Origin: Enterobacter dykesii
GTDB taxonomy: Bacteria > Pseudomonadota > Gammaproteobacteria > Enterobacterales > Enterobacteriaceae
Assembly (NCBI RefSeq): GCF_008364625.2
Contig: NZ_CP126604.1
Coordinates: 2,046,001 to 2,110,000, forward strand
Direction: 5' to 3'
Length of the DNA: 64,000 nt
Made by a program: the position numbers and the translations under genes
The notes under the pieces: generated by a model
What the model saw: only the letters and a program-made list of their open reading frames with translations
What the model was told of the DNA's origin: nothing
Database searches by the model: none
In this document: positions 8,807 to 16,787 of the stretch, in pieces
How the letters are laid out: the number at the start of each line of letters is the position of its first letter
Position numbering within the stretch: position 1 is the stretch's first letter

Positions 8807-9493
8807 TTACTCTTCGCTAAACCACTCGCTATTTTCCTGACGAATAAGCTGCACGGATTCGCTGATTTCCTGCAGATGCAGCGTCATCGCTTTTTCCACG
8901 CCGTCCGCATCGCGTTTTTCCAGCGCGCTGAAAATATCATGATGCTGTCGGAGCAGCATTTCCGGCGGGGAGACGTGATCGAGGCTCATGTAGCGCACGC
9001 GGTCAATGGTGGCCTTGATGTTCTCGATGGTGTCCCAGGCCAGTTGGCAATCCGCGATCTGCGCCAGCTTCTGGTGGAATTCATCGTCAAGCTGGAAGAA
9101 ATCATTGAGCTGCTTGCGGTCAATCGCAATACGCTGCTGGTGCAGGTTTTGCTCAAGCTGGTAACACTGGTTGTCGTTGATAAGCGTTGCGGCACGGCGC
9201 GCCACCGCGCACTCAATGGCCTGGCGAACGAAACAGCCGTTGCGTACCTGAGAGAGTGAAATTTTGTTCACGTAGCTGCCGCGCTGCGGGCGGATCTGAA
9301 TCAGTCCGTTCTCGGCAAGCTTAATAAACGCTTCACGCACCGGCTGACGGGAAACGTCAAAACGCACGGAGACCTCTTTTTCAGAAAGCGGCGTTCCCGG
9401 TGGGATCAGGCAATGGACAATATCACGTCGCAAAATGCGATAGATTTGCTGGTTAACGGGCTGGGTGGGATTGAGTTGCGATTCAGCGGCCAT
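8807..9493 (-). CDS. rspR: RspR (YdfH), GntR/FadR-family regulator
   Basis: Transcriptional regulator of 228 residues, close to E. coli YdfH/RspR, which controls rspAB. The winged helix at about 10-75 has the GntR signature ([10 protein letters not shown], then Arg-Gln-Pro-Val-Arg-Glu-Ala). The helical FCD effector domain at about 80-215 supplies metal-binding Asp/His residues (Asp-Asp-Glu-Phe-His near 130). It is transcribed after ydfG with a 91-base gap holding its own candidate operator. It likely senses a sugar acid and controls rspA-rspB-ydfJ and perhaps ydfI. Confidence 0.9.
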   Translation of the reverse strand: MAAESQLNPTQPVNQQIYRILRRDIVHCLIPPGTPLSEKEVSVRFDVSRQPVREAFIKLAENGLIQIRPQRGSYVNKISLSQVRNGCFVRQAIECAVARRAATLINDNQCYQLEQNLHQQRIAIDRKQLNDFFQLDDEFHQKLAQIADCQLAWDTIENIKATIDRVRYMSLDHVSPPEMLLRQHHDIFSALEKRDADGVEKAMTLHLQEISESVQLIRQENSEWFSEE

Positions 9494-9526
9494 GAGTTGT
9501 CATTTCTCAGAGAGTTAGCCTGAACA

Positions 9527-9535
9527 TACTACCAT
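9527..9535. promoter_or_regulatory. Shared 9-mer upstream of rspR
   Basis: TACTACCAT here is the reverse complement of ATGGTAGTA at 2372-2380 upstream of rspA. It lies 34 bases before the rspR start, so it may be an autoregulatory RspR half-site (inference). Confidence 0.35.
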
Positions 9536-9556
9536 TCTTTTATAACCCGAAACAGA

Positions 9557-9574
9557 CCCGGCCCGCAGGCCGGG
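9557..9574 (-). terminator. Hairpin after ydfG
   Basis: A perfect 7-bp CCCGGCC / GGCCGGG stem with a 4-nt loop lies 11 bases past the ydfG stop. The minus-strand tail (TCTGTTTC) is only moderately T-rich. Confidence 0.55.
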
Positions 9575-9584
9575 AAGGGCAGAT

Positions 9585-10331
9585 TTAGCCTCGATGGACG
9601 CTAAGTCCGGCATAACTCTGGCTGACTGGCATCATTTCCACGGTATTGATGTTGACGTGTTTTGGCAGCGTCGCCACCCACCAGACCGTTTCGGTCACAT
9701 CTTCCGGCGTCAGCGCGTTCGCATTTTCGTAGGTTTTGCCCGCTTTCGCGTCATCGCCTTTGAAGCGCACGTTGGAAAACTCGGTGCCGCCCACCAGGCC
9801 CGGCTCGATATCGGTGACGCGAATGGCGGTGCCGTGCAGGTCGGTACGCAGGTTAAGGCTGAACTGGCGTACAAACGCTTTCGTTGCGCCATAAACGTTG
9901 CCGCCCGCGTAAGGCCAGCTTCCGGCGGTGGAGCCGATGTTGATAATGTGGCCGCGGTTGCGCTCGACCATGCCCGGCAGCACCGCGCGGGTCATATAGA
10001 CCAGCCCTTTGTTATTGGTGTCGATCATGTTTTCCCAGTCTTCAACGCTGGCTTTGTGGGCGGGCTCCATGCCCAGCGCCAGACCGGCATTGTTGACCAG
10101 CACGTCGATGGCTCGCCACTCGGCGGGCAGGTTGGCAATCATCTCTTCGATAGCCGCGCGGTTACGCACGTCCAGCTGCGCGGTCAGGATGCTGTCGCCT
10201 AATTCGTCCTTCAGCTCCTGCAGGCGCTCCTGACGACGGCCCGTGGCAATAACCTTGTGCCCGTTGGCGACGAAGCGACGCGTGATGCTTTCACCAAAAC
10301 CTGCCGTTGCCCCGGTAACTAAAATAATCAT
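9585..10331 (-). CDS. ydfG: YdfG, NADP-dependent 3-hydroxy acid / L-allo-threonine dehydrogenase
   Basis: Short-chain dehydrogenase of 248 residues, nearly identical to E. coli YdfG. YdfG oxidises L-allo-threonine, D-serine and 3-hydroxy acids with NADP+, and also acts as the reductase that removes malonic semialdehyde in the Rut pyrimidine pathway. The cofactor loop Gly-Ala-Thr-Ala-Gly-Phe-Gly-Glu (7-14) and catalytic Tyr-Gly-Ala-Thr-Lys (about 147-151) are present. The start at 10331 gives the family N-terminus; a further upstream ATG adds five non-conserved residues. Confidence 0.94.
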   Translation of the reverse strand: MIILVTGATAGFGESITRRFVANGHKVIATGRRQERLQELKDELGDSILTAQLDVRNRAAIEEMIANLPAEWRAIDVLVNNAGLALGMEPAHKASVEDWENMIDTNNKGLVYMTRAVLPGMVERNRGHIINIGSTAGSWPYAGGNVYGATKAFVRQFSLNLRTDLHGTAIRVTDIEPGLVGGTEFSNVRFKGDDAKAGKTYENANALTPEDVTETVWWVATLPKHVNINTVEMMPVSQSYAGLSVHRG

Positions 10332-10473
10332 CTCACTGTTCCTCAACGCTTTTTGTGTTGTACTAACATAGCACGGCCGCAGAGGGTGCGTTAAGGCAAC
10401 ATTTGTATGACGGCGTTGCAGGGGATGACGGCCTGGCCTACTCTGGGAGGATACCCGTACTCAGGAGTGAAAG

Positions 10474-12507
10474 ATGACGGCCACGAATCCCTTTTTTGAC
10501 ATCAGCCTGTTGCCTTACCAGGCCCCCCATTTTGATGAAATCAACGATGGTCACTATCGCCCGGCCTTCGATGAAGCGCTTCGCCAGAAGCGGGCAGACA
10601 TTGACGCCATTGTGTCCCAAACCGCTGCGCCGGACTTCACCAACACCGTGCTGGCGCTGGAGAAAAGCGGCGCCATGCTTTCGCGCGTCAGCAGCGTATT
10701 CTTCGCCATGACCTCCGCACACACCAATGCGTACCTGCAGGAGCTTGAGGAGCAGTTTTCCACCGAGCTTGCCGCGCTGGCAAACGACATCTGGCTGAAT
10801 GACACACTTTTCGCCCGCGTGGAGAGCGTCTGGCAGGACCGTGCCGCGCTGGACGACGAATCCCGTCGGCTGGTCGAGGAGACGTATCAGCGGTTTATTC
10901 TGGCCGGGGCGCGTCTCAATGAAACGGAAAAAGCCGAGCTGAAGGCGCTGAATACCGAGGCGGCGACCCTGACCAGCCAGTTCAATCAGCGTCTGCTGGC
11001 TGCCGATAAGACGGGTGGGCTGGTGGTGGATTACGCGCACCAGCTTGATGGGCTCAGCGCCAGCGAGATCGCCGATGCGGCGCAGGCTGCCGCGGAGCGA
11101 GGGCTAAAAGATCGCTGGCTGATCCCGCTTCTGAACACGACCCAGCAGCCGGCGCTTTCCGCGCTGCGCAATCGTCAGACCCGCGAAAACCTGTTCAAAG
11201 CAGGCTGGACGCGCACCCAGAAAGGGGATGAAAACGACACTCGCGCGCTGATCCTCCGCCTAACGGCGCTGCGCGCCCGGCAGGCCCGCCTGCTGGGCTT
11301 TGACGATTACGCCAGCTGGAGTATCGCCGACCAGATGGCGAAAACCCCGGACGCCGCGCTGGAATTCATGCGCGGCATTGTGCCCGCCGCCCGCGCCCGG
11401 GCAGAGCGCGAGCAGGCCGATATTCAGAAAGTCATTGATGACGAGCAGGGCGGTTTCACCGTGCAGGCCTGGGACTGGGCCTTTTATGCCGAGCGCGTGC
11501 GTCAGGCAAAATATGCCCTCGATGAATCGCAAATCAAACCCTATTTTGCGCTCAATACCGTTTTGCACGATGGCGTATTCTGGGCCGCAAGCCAGCTGTT
11601 TGGCATTCGCTTTGTGGAGCGCTTCGATATCCCGGTGTATCACCCGGACGTCCGCGTCTGGGAAATTTTCGACCACACCGGTGAGGGCATGGCGCTATTT
11701 TACGGCGACTTCTTTGCCCGCGATTCCAAGCAGGGCGGGGCCTGGATGGGGAATTTCGTCGAGCAATCCTTCGAGCTTGCTGCCCGTCCGGTGATCTACA
11801 ACGTCTGTAACTACCAAAAACCGGCTAACGGCGGCGTCGCGCTTCTCTCCTGGGATGACGTGATAACCCTGTTCCACGAGTTCGGCCATACGCTGCACGG
11901 TCTCTTTGCCAGCCAGCGTTTCGCCACCCTTTCCGGCACCAATACGCCGCGTGATTTCGTTGAGTTCCCGTCGCAAATCAACGAGCACTGGGCCAGCCAT
12001 CCACAGGTGTTTACCCATTATGCGCGCCATTACGAAACCGGTGAACCGATGCCGGACGCGCTGCGGGAAAGCATGCTCAACGCGACCCATTTCAACAAGG
12101 GTTATGACATGACGGAGCTGCTGGCTGCCGCGCTGCTGGACATCAACTGGCACGGGATCAGCGAAGCCGTTTCGAGCGTGGACGCGTTTGAAACGGCAGC
12201 ACTGAAAAAAGAGGGGCTGGATCTGCCCGCCGTACCGCCGCGCTATCGCAGCAGCTATTTTGCCCATATTTTCGGCGGCGGCTACGCGGCGGGATATTAC
12301 GCCTACCTGTGGACGCAAATGCTGGCGGACGATGGCTATCAGTGGTTTGTCGAACAGGGCGGCCTGACTCGTGAAAACGGGCAAAAATTCCGCGAGGCGA
12401 TTTTGTCCCGTGGTAACAGCACGGATCTGGCTGAACTTTATCGCAGCTGGCGCGGGCACGATCCGAAAATCGAACCGATGCTGGAAAATCGCGGATTGAG
12501 CGAATAG
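10474..12507 (+). CDS. dcp: Peptidyl-dipeptidase Dcp
   Basis: M3-family zinc metallopeptidase of 677 residues that releases C-terminal dipeptides from peptides. It is found in the cytosol/periplasm and overlaps functionally with oligopeptidase A. The zinc motif His-Glu-Phe-Gly-His lies at residues 468-472, with the third ligand Glu about 25 residues on (Phe-Val-Glu-Phe-Pro). The length is near that of E. coli Dcp (681). It is divergent from ydfG, as in E. coli, and ends at a strong terminator. Confidence 0.95.
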   Translation: MTATNPFFDISLLPYQAPHFDEINDGHYRPAFDEALRQKRADIDAIVSQTAAPDFTNTVLALEKSGAMLSRVSSVFFAMTSAHTNAYLQELEEQFSTELAALANDIWLNDTLFARVESVWQDRAALDDESRRLVEETYQRFILAGARLNETEKAELKALNTEAATLTSQFNQRLLAADKTGGLVVDYAHQLDGLSASEIADAAQAAAERGLKDRWLIPLLNTTQQPALSALRNRQTRENLFKAGWTRTQKGDENDTRALILRLTALRARQARLLGFDDYASWSIADQMAKTPDAALEFMRGIVPAARARAEREQADIQKVIDDEQGGFTVQAWDWAFYAERVRQAKYALDESQIKPYFALNTVLHDGVFWAASQLFGIRFVERFDIPVYHPDVRVWEIFDHTGEGMALFYGDFFARDSKQGGAWMGNFVEQSFELAARPVIYNVCNYQKPANGGVALLSWDDVITLFHEFGHTLHGLFASQRFATLSGTNTPRDFVEFPSQINEHWASHPQVFTHYARHYETGEPMPDALRESMLNATHFNKGYDMTELLAAALLDINWHGISEAVSSVDAFETAALKKEGLDLPAVPPRYRSSYFAHIFGGGYAAGYYAYLWTQMLADDGYQWFVEQGGLTRENGQKFREAILSRGNSTDLAELYRSWRGHDPKIEPMLENRGLSE

Positions 12508-12528
12508 AGCCCTTTGGGCAGAAAACAG

Positions 12529-12555
12529 AACCGGGCGTGAAGCCCGGTTTTTTTT
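12529..12555. terminator. Bidirectional terminator dcp / uspF-like
   Basis: AACCGGGC-GTGAA-GCCCGGTT followed by a run of T on the plus strand; the minus strand also reads into CTGTTTTC. It serves the convergent dcp and usp genes. Confidence 0.9.
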
Positions 12556-12988
12556 ATCTTACAACCAGCACAGGGCATTTCGCATGCCGCACCACTGCCG
12601 CAGCGTTCGAACCCAACAGATACGTCGATATGTCAGGTTTGTGGGAAGCGATGATAATGAGGTCGGCATCGATCGTGTCAGCGAGCTTAAGGATTTCATC
12701 TTTTGGAGCTCCCGTCACGGCGTGAGTCTGTATCTTGTCGGGAGGAATTTTGAATTGCTTAACGATTTCATCCAGCTTCGCTAAGGCCGCGTGCTGGAAT
12801 TCTTTCAGCTTCGGCATTTCTACCGGGTAGGCCAAACCTAATGATGAATAATACGGAAGTGATGGAATGACAGTAAGAAAGTGAACTTTAGCTGTGTTAA
12901 GTGCTGTATGTGCCTGAACGAAGGGGATAACCATGTGCGTCAGGCTATCCTCCGAAATGTCAATTGGAACCAAAATTGAGTTATACAT
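12554..12988 (-). CDS. UspF-like universal stress protein
   Basis: A 144-residue Usp-domain protein strongly resembling E. coli UspF (length 144). Shared segments are Ile-Leu-Val-Pro-Ile-Asp-Ile-Ser at the start, Phe-Leu-Thr-Val-Ile-Pro-Ser-Leu-Pro-Tyr-Tyr in the middle and Leu-Leu-Gly-Ser-Asn-Ala-Ala-Ala-Val-Val-Arg-His at the ATP loop. The start at 12988 follows an AGGAGGG-like site; eight further codons upstream are in frame but lack similarity. The chromosomal uspF may lie elsewhere, so this could be a paralogue and no symbol is assigned. It is convergent with dcp. Confidence 0.88.
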   Translation of the reverse strand: MYNSILVPIDISEDSLTHMVIPFVQAHTALNTAKVHFLTVIPSLPYYSSLGLAYPVEMPKLKEFQHAALAKLDEIVKQFKIPPDKIQTHAVTGAPKDEILKLADTIDADLIIIASHKPDISTYLLGSNAAAVVRHAKCPVLVVR

Positions 12989-13206
12989 TTGTCCCTCCTG
13001 AGTGTTTTTCACACAATTCAGGGTAGACCGTTAATTTCAGGAAAACAGAGAGCAAGCTGTCATAACGGGGACAAATTTCGGTTATGTGATAGGCGTACAG
13101 TCGAACCGGCCTGCGAACTCGTCAACGTGGCGTGACAACGAACAGGGGGATTCGGGGATGAATCTCTCCGCGTCACGGTCCGTTTTCTGCAAAAGCCAAA
13201 GCCTCA

Positions 13207-13225
13207 ACCGGGCGCAAGGCCCGGT
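13207..13225 (-). terminator. Hairpin after the MgtC-like gene
   Basis: ACCGGGC-GCAAG-GCCCGGT lies 8 bases past the stop. The minus-strand tail contains TTTGGCTTTTG, so it is a plausible Rho-independent terminator. Confidence 0.65.
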
Positions 13226-13232
13226 ACCTTGT

Positions 13233-13904
13233 TCATATTGCGTGGCAGCTGACGGACGCGATAATTTTATTTCCGCCCATATTACCCATAATCAGATCGA
13301 GTAATTTTCGGTATTCCTCCCGGGTCATCACCTCCGCGCGAATTTCAGTTTTACCTTCAGCTTGCGCCGTTGCCGAATAAATCGCTTTCAGACTTAACGT
13401 CAATTCTTTCGCCATATTTACGACGCTCTGCCGCACCGCATCTTCATGCTCATCATTGCAGGTGATTTTAAGTACATAGCATTTTTCGCCTTCATGGAGC
13501 ACGGGCAGCTGATTAATTCGCTGCGCGGCTTCGCGAAGCAATATGTTGGCGCAGAGAATAATTAGGCTGGCCATCGCGGCATTCCAGAATTGGCCTAATC
13601 CGCAGAGCACGCCAATTCCGGCCGAGCACCACAGCGTCGCGGCGGTGTTCAGACCTCGAATATTCATTCCTTCACGCATAATGACGCCTGCGCCAAGAAA
13701 GCCTATGCCGGAGACGATCTGCGCTGCGATACGCCCCGGGCTATCAGGAGAAGTCGATACCGAACTTAAAATGAACACTGCCGCACCCGTGGCAACCAGT
13801 GCATTGGTACGAAGTCCGGCCATACGCTGGCGCCACTGTCTTTCCGCGCCAATAATTGCGCCCAGCAGCATCGCTGCGAGCAGATGAGAGATATAAGGGA
13901 ACAT
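13233..13904 (-). CDS. MgtC/SapB family inner-membrane protein
   Basis: A 223-residue protein with five likely transmembrane helices in the first 140 residues. The family signature Leu-Gly-Ala-Ile-Ile-Gly-Ala-Glu-Arg-Gln-Trp falls at about 14-24. Conserved Gly/Asn-rich loops follow (Ala-Gly-Val-Ile-Met-Arg-Glu-Gly and Gly-Leu-Asn-Thr-Ala-Ala-Thr-Leu-Trp). A soluble ACT-like domain makes up about 145-223. Relatives include Salmonella MgtC (survival at low Mg2+, inhibits F1Fo ATPase) and E. coli YhiD. No mgtB lies beside it, so the regulation and role are not clear. It is divergent from an MFS gene across a 455-base gap. Confidence 0.82.
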   Translation of the reverse strand: MFPYISHLLAAMLLGAIIGAERQWRQRMAGLRTNALVATGAAVFILSSVSTSPDSPGRIAAQIVSGIGFLGAGVIMREGMNIRGLNTAATLWCSAGIGVLCGLGQFWNAAMASLIILCANILLREAAQRINQLPVLHEGEKCYVLKITCNDEHEDAVRQSVVNMAKELTLSLKAIYSATAQAEGKTEIRAEVMTREEYRKLLDLIMGNMGGNKIIASVSCHAI

Positions 13905-14048
13905 CAGCCTGTCGCCTGTTAACGTTATAAATAATAAGCGTCAGTGCTTTGCTAAGCACATCATAACGCCGTTTAAATGCTAAACGTGTCAGGACGACGG
14001 TGGCGGAAAGAGTGAATGTGTAAACATGAACATGCGATGCCCCACAAA

Positions 14049-14250
14049 TTGAGTGGTTTTACTATTTCGGGATACAATCGCTTACAGAGGATTGCTGCCC
14101 ACCGTTTCAGGTAAGCAGCGAGAAAATCGCGCTAGCTTACCTTCGTATCGACTATAAAATAACTTTCCAACGAAGGACTCCTGTGAAAATTTATTGCCAG
14201 TATAGTCAGGGTCGATAATGAGTAAAGCGAAAAAACAGCCTCCGTTATGA
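14049..14250 (+). other. Structured intergenic segment with two overlapping mini-ORFs
   Basis: In the 455-base gap between the MgtC-like and MFS genes, TTGAGT-N18-TACAAT (14049-14078) is a possible promoter. It is followed by a hairpin with arms AGGTAAGC (14109) and GCTTACCT (14135) and an inner GCGA/TCGC. A second pairing, CCTTCGT (14140) with ACGAAGG (14170), overlaps the first arm and would cover the AAGGA site before a GTG (14183). Two tiny frames overlap as TAATG: 11 codons (14183-14218) and 10 codons (14218-14250, MSKAKKQPPL). The first frame stays open upstream to about 14030. This may be a leader, a small-protein gene or chance. Confidence 0.3.
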
Positions 14251-14359
14251 ATTGTTTAAGTACGGGAGACATATTTTTTAAGACGTCATCTGATTTTCAA
14301 AAATACCCGCTATACTACATTTCCTTTTTTACTGGCGATAACAGACAAAGGCAGGAAGT

Positions 14360-15568
14360 ATGTCTCTTCGTTCGCTGCGGGCATTGTGCCTGACAAGTTT
14401 TTTCATCGCGGATGTCCGCGATGGCCTCGGTCCTTTTCTCGGTATTTTTCTGACCGAGCGCCACTGGGCTCCCGATGATATCGGCATCCTGATGACGGCC
14501 GGTGGGCTGGCGGGATTACTGGCCACGCTGCCGGCGGGATTCATCACCGACACCTCGCGCAGCAAGCGGACCGTGCTGGCGCTGGTGTGCCTGCTCATCA
14601 CTCTTAGCACGCTCCTGCTCTGGTTTAGCCAGCAGAGCGCTGTTGTCGCCGTTTCGCAAATTGTCTCCGGTATCTGCGCGGCGTTTGTCGGTCCGCTGAT
14701 CGCCGGAATTACCCTGGGGCTGACCGGCCAGAGCGGATTCAGCGCGCAGATGGGCAAAAATGAGGCGTTCAATCACGGCGGCAACTTTGTTACCGCACTG
14801 ATTGCAGGTGGCATTGCCTGGTACTGGGGCGTCGGCGGGATTTTCCTGCTGATGACCTGTACGACGCTGTTAACGCTCTGCGCGCTGCTTGCCATCCGCA
14901 ACGAGGATATCGATAACGACGCGGCGAGGGGGCTCTCTTCCTCAGCGAGCCTGCCGGTTCCCGGCTTTGCCGTGCTGATTAAAAACCGGGCGCTGTTTGT
15001 GACCGGACTGACGCTGCTGCTGTTTCACCTGGCGAACGCCGCGCTGTTGCCGATGCTGAGCATGAGGGTGGCCGCTGCGCCCGCCTCGATCAACCCCGGT
15101 TTGTACGCGGCGGGCACCGTTATCATCTCTCAGGCCGTGATGATCCCCGTCGCCATCTGGGTCGCCCACCGAATAGACCGCTACGGCTACTGGCGCTTGA
15201 TTATGCTGGCGCTGCTGGTGATGCCGGTGCGCGCCGCGCTGGCGGCGTCTACGGACGCGCCGCTCATGATGATCCCGGTACAAATCCTCGACGGGCTGGC
15301 CGCAGGGATCCTGGGGGTTGTGGTTCCATCGTTTATCGTGGTGCTGTTGCGCGGGAGCGGGCACGTCAATGCCGGGCAGAGCGTGGTGATGCTGATGCAG
15401 GGGATTGGGGCATCCATGAGCCCGGCGTTAACCGGCACGATTGCGGGTCATTACTCATTTGCCACGGCATTCAGTGTCCTGAGCGCGATTGCGCTGGTGG
15501 CCGTCCTGCTCTGGTGGTGCTTTGCGCACCGGAGCTGGGAAACAGACAGTACGCCGGGTGGGGCATAG
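14360..15568 (+). CDS. MFS transporter, substrate unknown
   Basis: A 402-residue protein with about 12 transmembrane helices. The MFS motif-A loop after helix 2 is Asp-Thr-Ser-Arg-Ser-Lys-Arg (about 68-74). An acidic N-terminal segment, Ile-Ala-Asp-Val-Arg-Asp-Gly-Leu-Gly-Pro-Phe (about 16-26), is typical of a poorly studied MFS group found in many proteobacteria. A GCAGGAAG ribosome site precedes the ATG. TATACT at 14311 may be the -10. It stands alone between the MgtC-like gene and ldhA and stops inside a REP-like hairpin. Confidence 0.75.
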   Translation: MSLRSLRALCLTSFFIADVRDGLGPFLGIFLTERHWAPDDIGILMTAGGLAGLLATLPAGFITDTSRSKRTVLALVCLLITLSTLLLWFSQQSAVVAVSQIVSGICAAFVGPLIAGITLGLTGQSGFSAQMGKNEAFNHGGNFVTALIAGGIAWYWGVGGIFLLMTCTTLLTLCALLAIRNEDIDNDAARGLSSSASLPVPGFAVLIKNRALFVTGLTLLLFHLANAALLPMLSMRVAAAPASINPGLYAAGTVIISQAVMIPVAIWVAHRIDRYGYWRLIMLALLVMPVRAALAASTDAPLMMIPVQILDGLAAGILGVVVPSFIVVLLRGSGHVNAGQSVVMLMQGIGASMSPALTGTIAGHYSFATAFSVLSAIALVAVLLWWCFAHRSWETDSTPGGA

Positions 15569-15580
15569 CCGCCACCCGGC
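15553..15580. repeat. REP-like palindrome between MFS gene and ldhA
   Basis: GCCGGGTGG / CCACCCGGC arms around a 10-nt loop, with the MFS stop codon in the loop. It belongs to the same GCCGGGT...ACCCGGC family as 22594-22625 and 63580-63607, a common enterobacterial intergenic palindrome type. It can also terminate the convergent transcripts. Confidence 0.7.
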
Positions 15581-15587
15581 GTCACGC

Positions 15588-16577
15588 TTACGCCAGTTCG
15601 TTAGGGCACGCTTCGCCCTTTTCCAGCTGCTGCAGGTTACCCAGCGTGGTTTCTGAAATGCTGATCAGCGCTTCGGCAGTCAGAAACGCCTGGTGTCCGG
15701 TAAACAGCACGTTATGACAGGCAGACAGGCGGCGGAACACGTCGTCCTGGATCACATCATTCGACTTGTCCTCAAAGAACAGATCGCGTTCGTTCTCGTA
15801 CACGTCCATCCCCAGCGCGCCAATTTTCTGAGTTTTCAGCGCTTCGATAGCGGCCTGAGAGTCAACCAGCCCGCCGCGGCTGGTGTTGATGATCATCACG
15901 CCATCTTTCATCTGGTCAAACGCCGCCTGGTTAAGCAGGTGGTAGTTTTCCGGCGTCAGCGGGCAGTGCAGGGAGATCACGTCAGACTCGGCGAACAGGG
16001 TCGGCAGGTCGACGTATTCCACGCCCAGCTCCAGCGCAGCGGCGCTCGGGTATGGATCGAACGCCAGCAGACGCATGCCGAAGCCTTTCAGAATGCGCAG
16101 GGCGGCGACGCCGATTTTACCGGTGCCGATCACGCCCGCGGTTTTGCCGTACATGGTAAAGCCGGTCAGCCCTTCCAGGGAGAAGTTGGCATCACGGGTG
16201 CGCTGATAAGCGCGATGAATACGACGGTTGAGCGACATCATCATGCCAATCGCATGTTCCGCGACCGCTTCCGGGGAGTACGCCGGGACGCGCACCACCC
16301 TCAGACCCAGCTCTTTCGCCGCGTCGAGGTCCACGTTATTAAAGCCCGCGCAGCGCAGGGCGATATACTTCACGCCCTGTTTTTTCAACTCTTCCAGCAC
16401 CGGACGACTGCCGTCGTCGTTAACAAAAATGCAGACGCCTTCACAGCCGTGCGCCGTTTTGGCGGTTTTTTCGGACAGCAGAAAGTCGAAAAATTCAAGC
16501 TCAAACCCGTAAGCCTCGTTAACATGTTGCAGATACTTTTTGTCGTACTGCTTTGTGCTATATACCGCGAGTTTCAT
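15588..16577 (-). CDS. ldhA: Fermentative D-lactate dehydrogenase
   Basis: NAD-dependent 2-hydroxyacid dehydrogenase of 329 residues that reduces pyruvate to D-lactate under fermentation. The nucleotide motif Gly-Thr-Gly-Lys-Ile-Gly (about 152-157), catalytic Arg in Asn-Thr-Ser-Arg-Gly-Gly (about 235), Glu in the Asp-Val-Tyr-Glu-Asn-Glu segment and His in Thr-Gly-His-Gln-Ala-Phe (about 296) are all visible. It matches E. coli LdhA throughout. In E. coli ldhA is followed by hslJ; here the next gene is the convergent MFS transporter. It is divergent from ydbH, as in E. coli. Confidence 0.96.
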   Translation of the reverse strand: MKLAVYSTKQYDKKYLQHVNEAYGFELEFFDFLLSEKTAKTAHGCEGVCIFVNDDGSRPVLEELKKQGVKYIALRCAGFNNVDLDAAKELGLRVVRVPAYSPEAVAEHAIGMMMSLNRRIHRAYQRTRDANFSLEGLTGFTMYGKTAGVIGTGKIGVAALRILKGFGMRLLAFDPYPSAAALELGVEYVDLPTLFAESDVISLHCPLTPENYHLLNQAAFDQMKDGVMIINTSRGGLVDSQAAIEALKTQKIGALGMDVYENERDLFFEDKSNDVIQDDVFRRLSACHNVLFTGHQAFLTAEALISISETTLGNLQQLEKGEACPNELA

Positions 16578-16644
16578 AAGACTTTCTCCAGTGATTTTGC
16601 ATTCACGTTAGCATGATTAAAATTATCTTACAATTTCTAAAATA

Positions 16645-16660
16645 TTATTGAATTCAATAA
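16645..16660. promoter_or_regulatory. 16-bp perfect palindrome between ldhA and ydbH
   Basis: TTATTGAATTCAATAA lies in the 210-base AT-rich divergent region, 68 bases before the ldhA start. Its perfect symmetry suggests an operator; the bound protein cannot be named from sequence alone. Confidence 0.4.
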
Positions 16661-16787
16661 GTTCTATCAATTATTCTAGAGCATCTATCCTTAAAAATGG
16701 CATTCCCTTCTACTGACTGGCTAAACATGCGACAATGATCGGCACTGCCGGCTTAATTCTTTCGCTAAATCAGGATATTAACTGCCC

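Noticed and set aside
15693..16616. 307-codon plus-strand frame opposite ldhA
   Set aside because: Entirely antisense to a very well recognised ldhA; no independent support.
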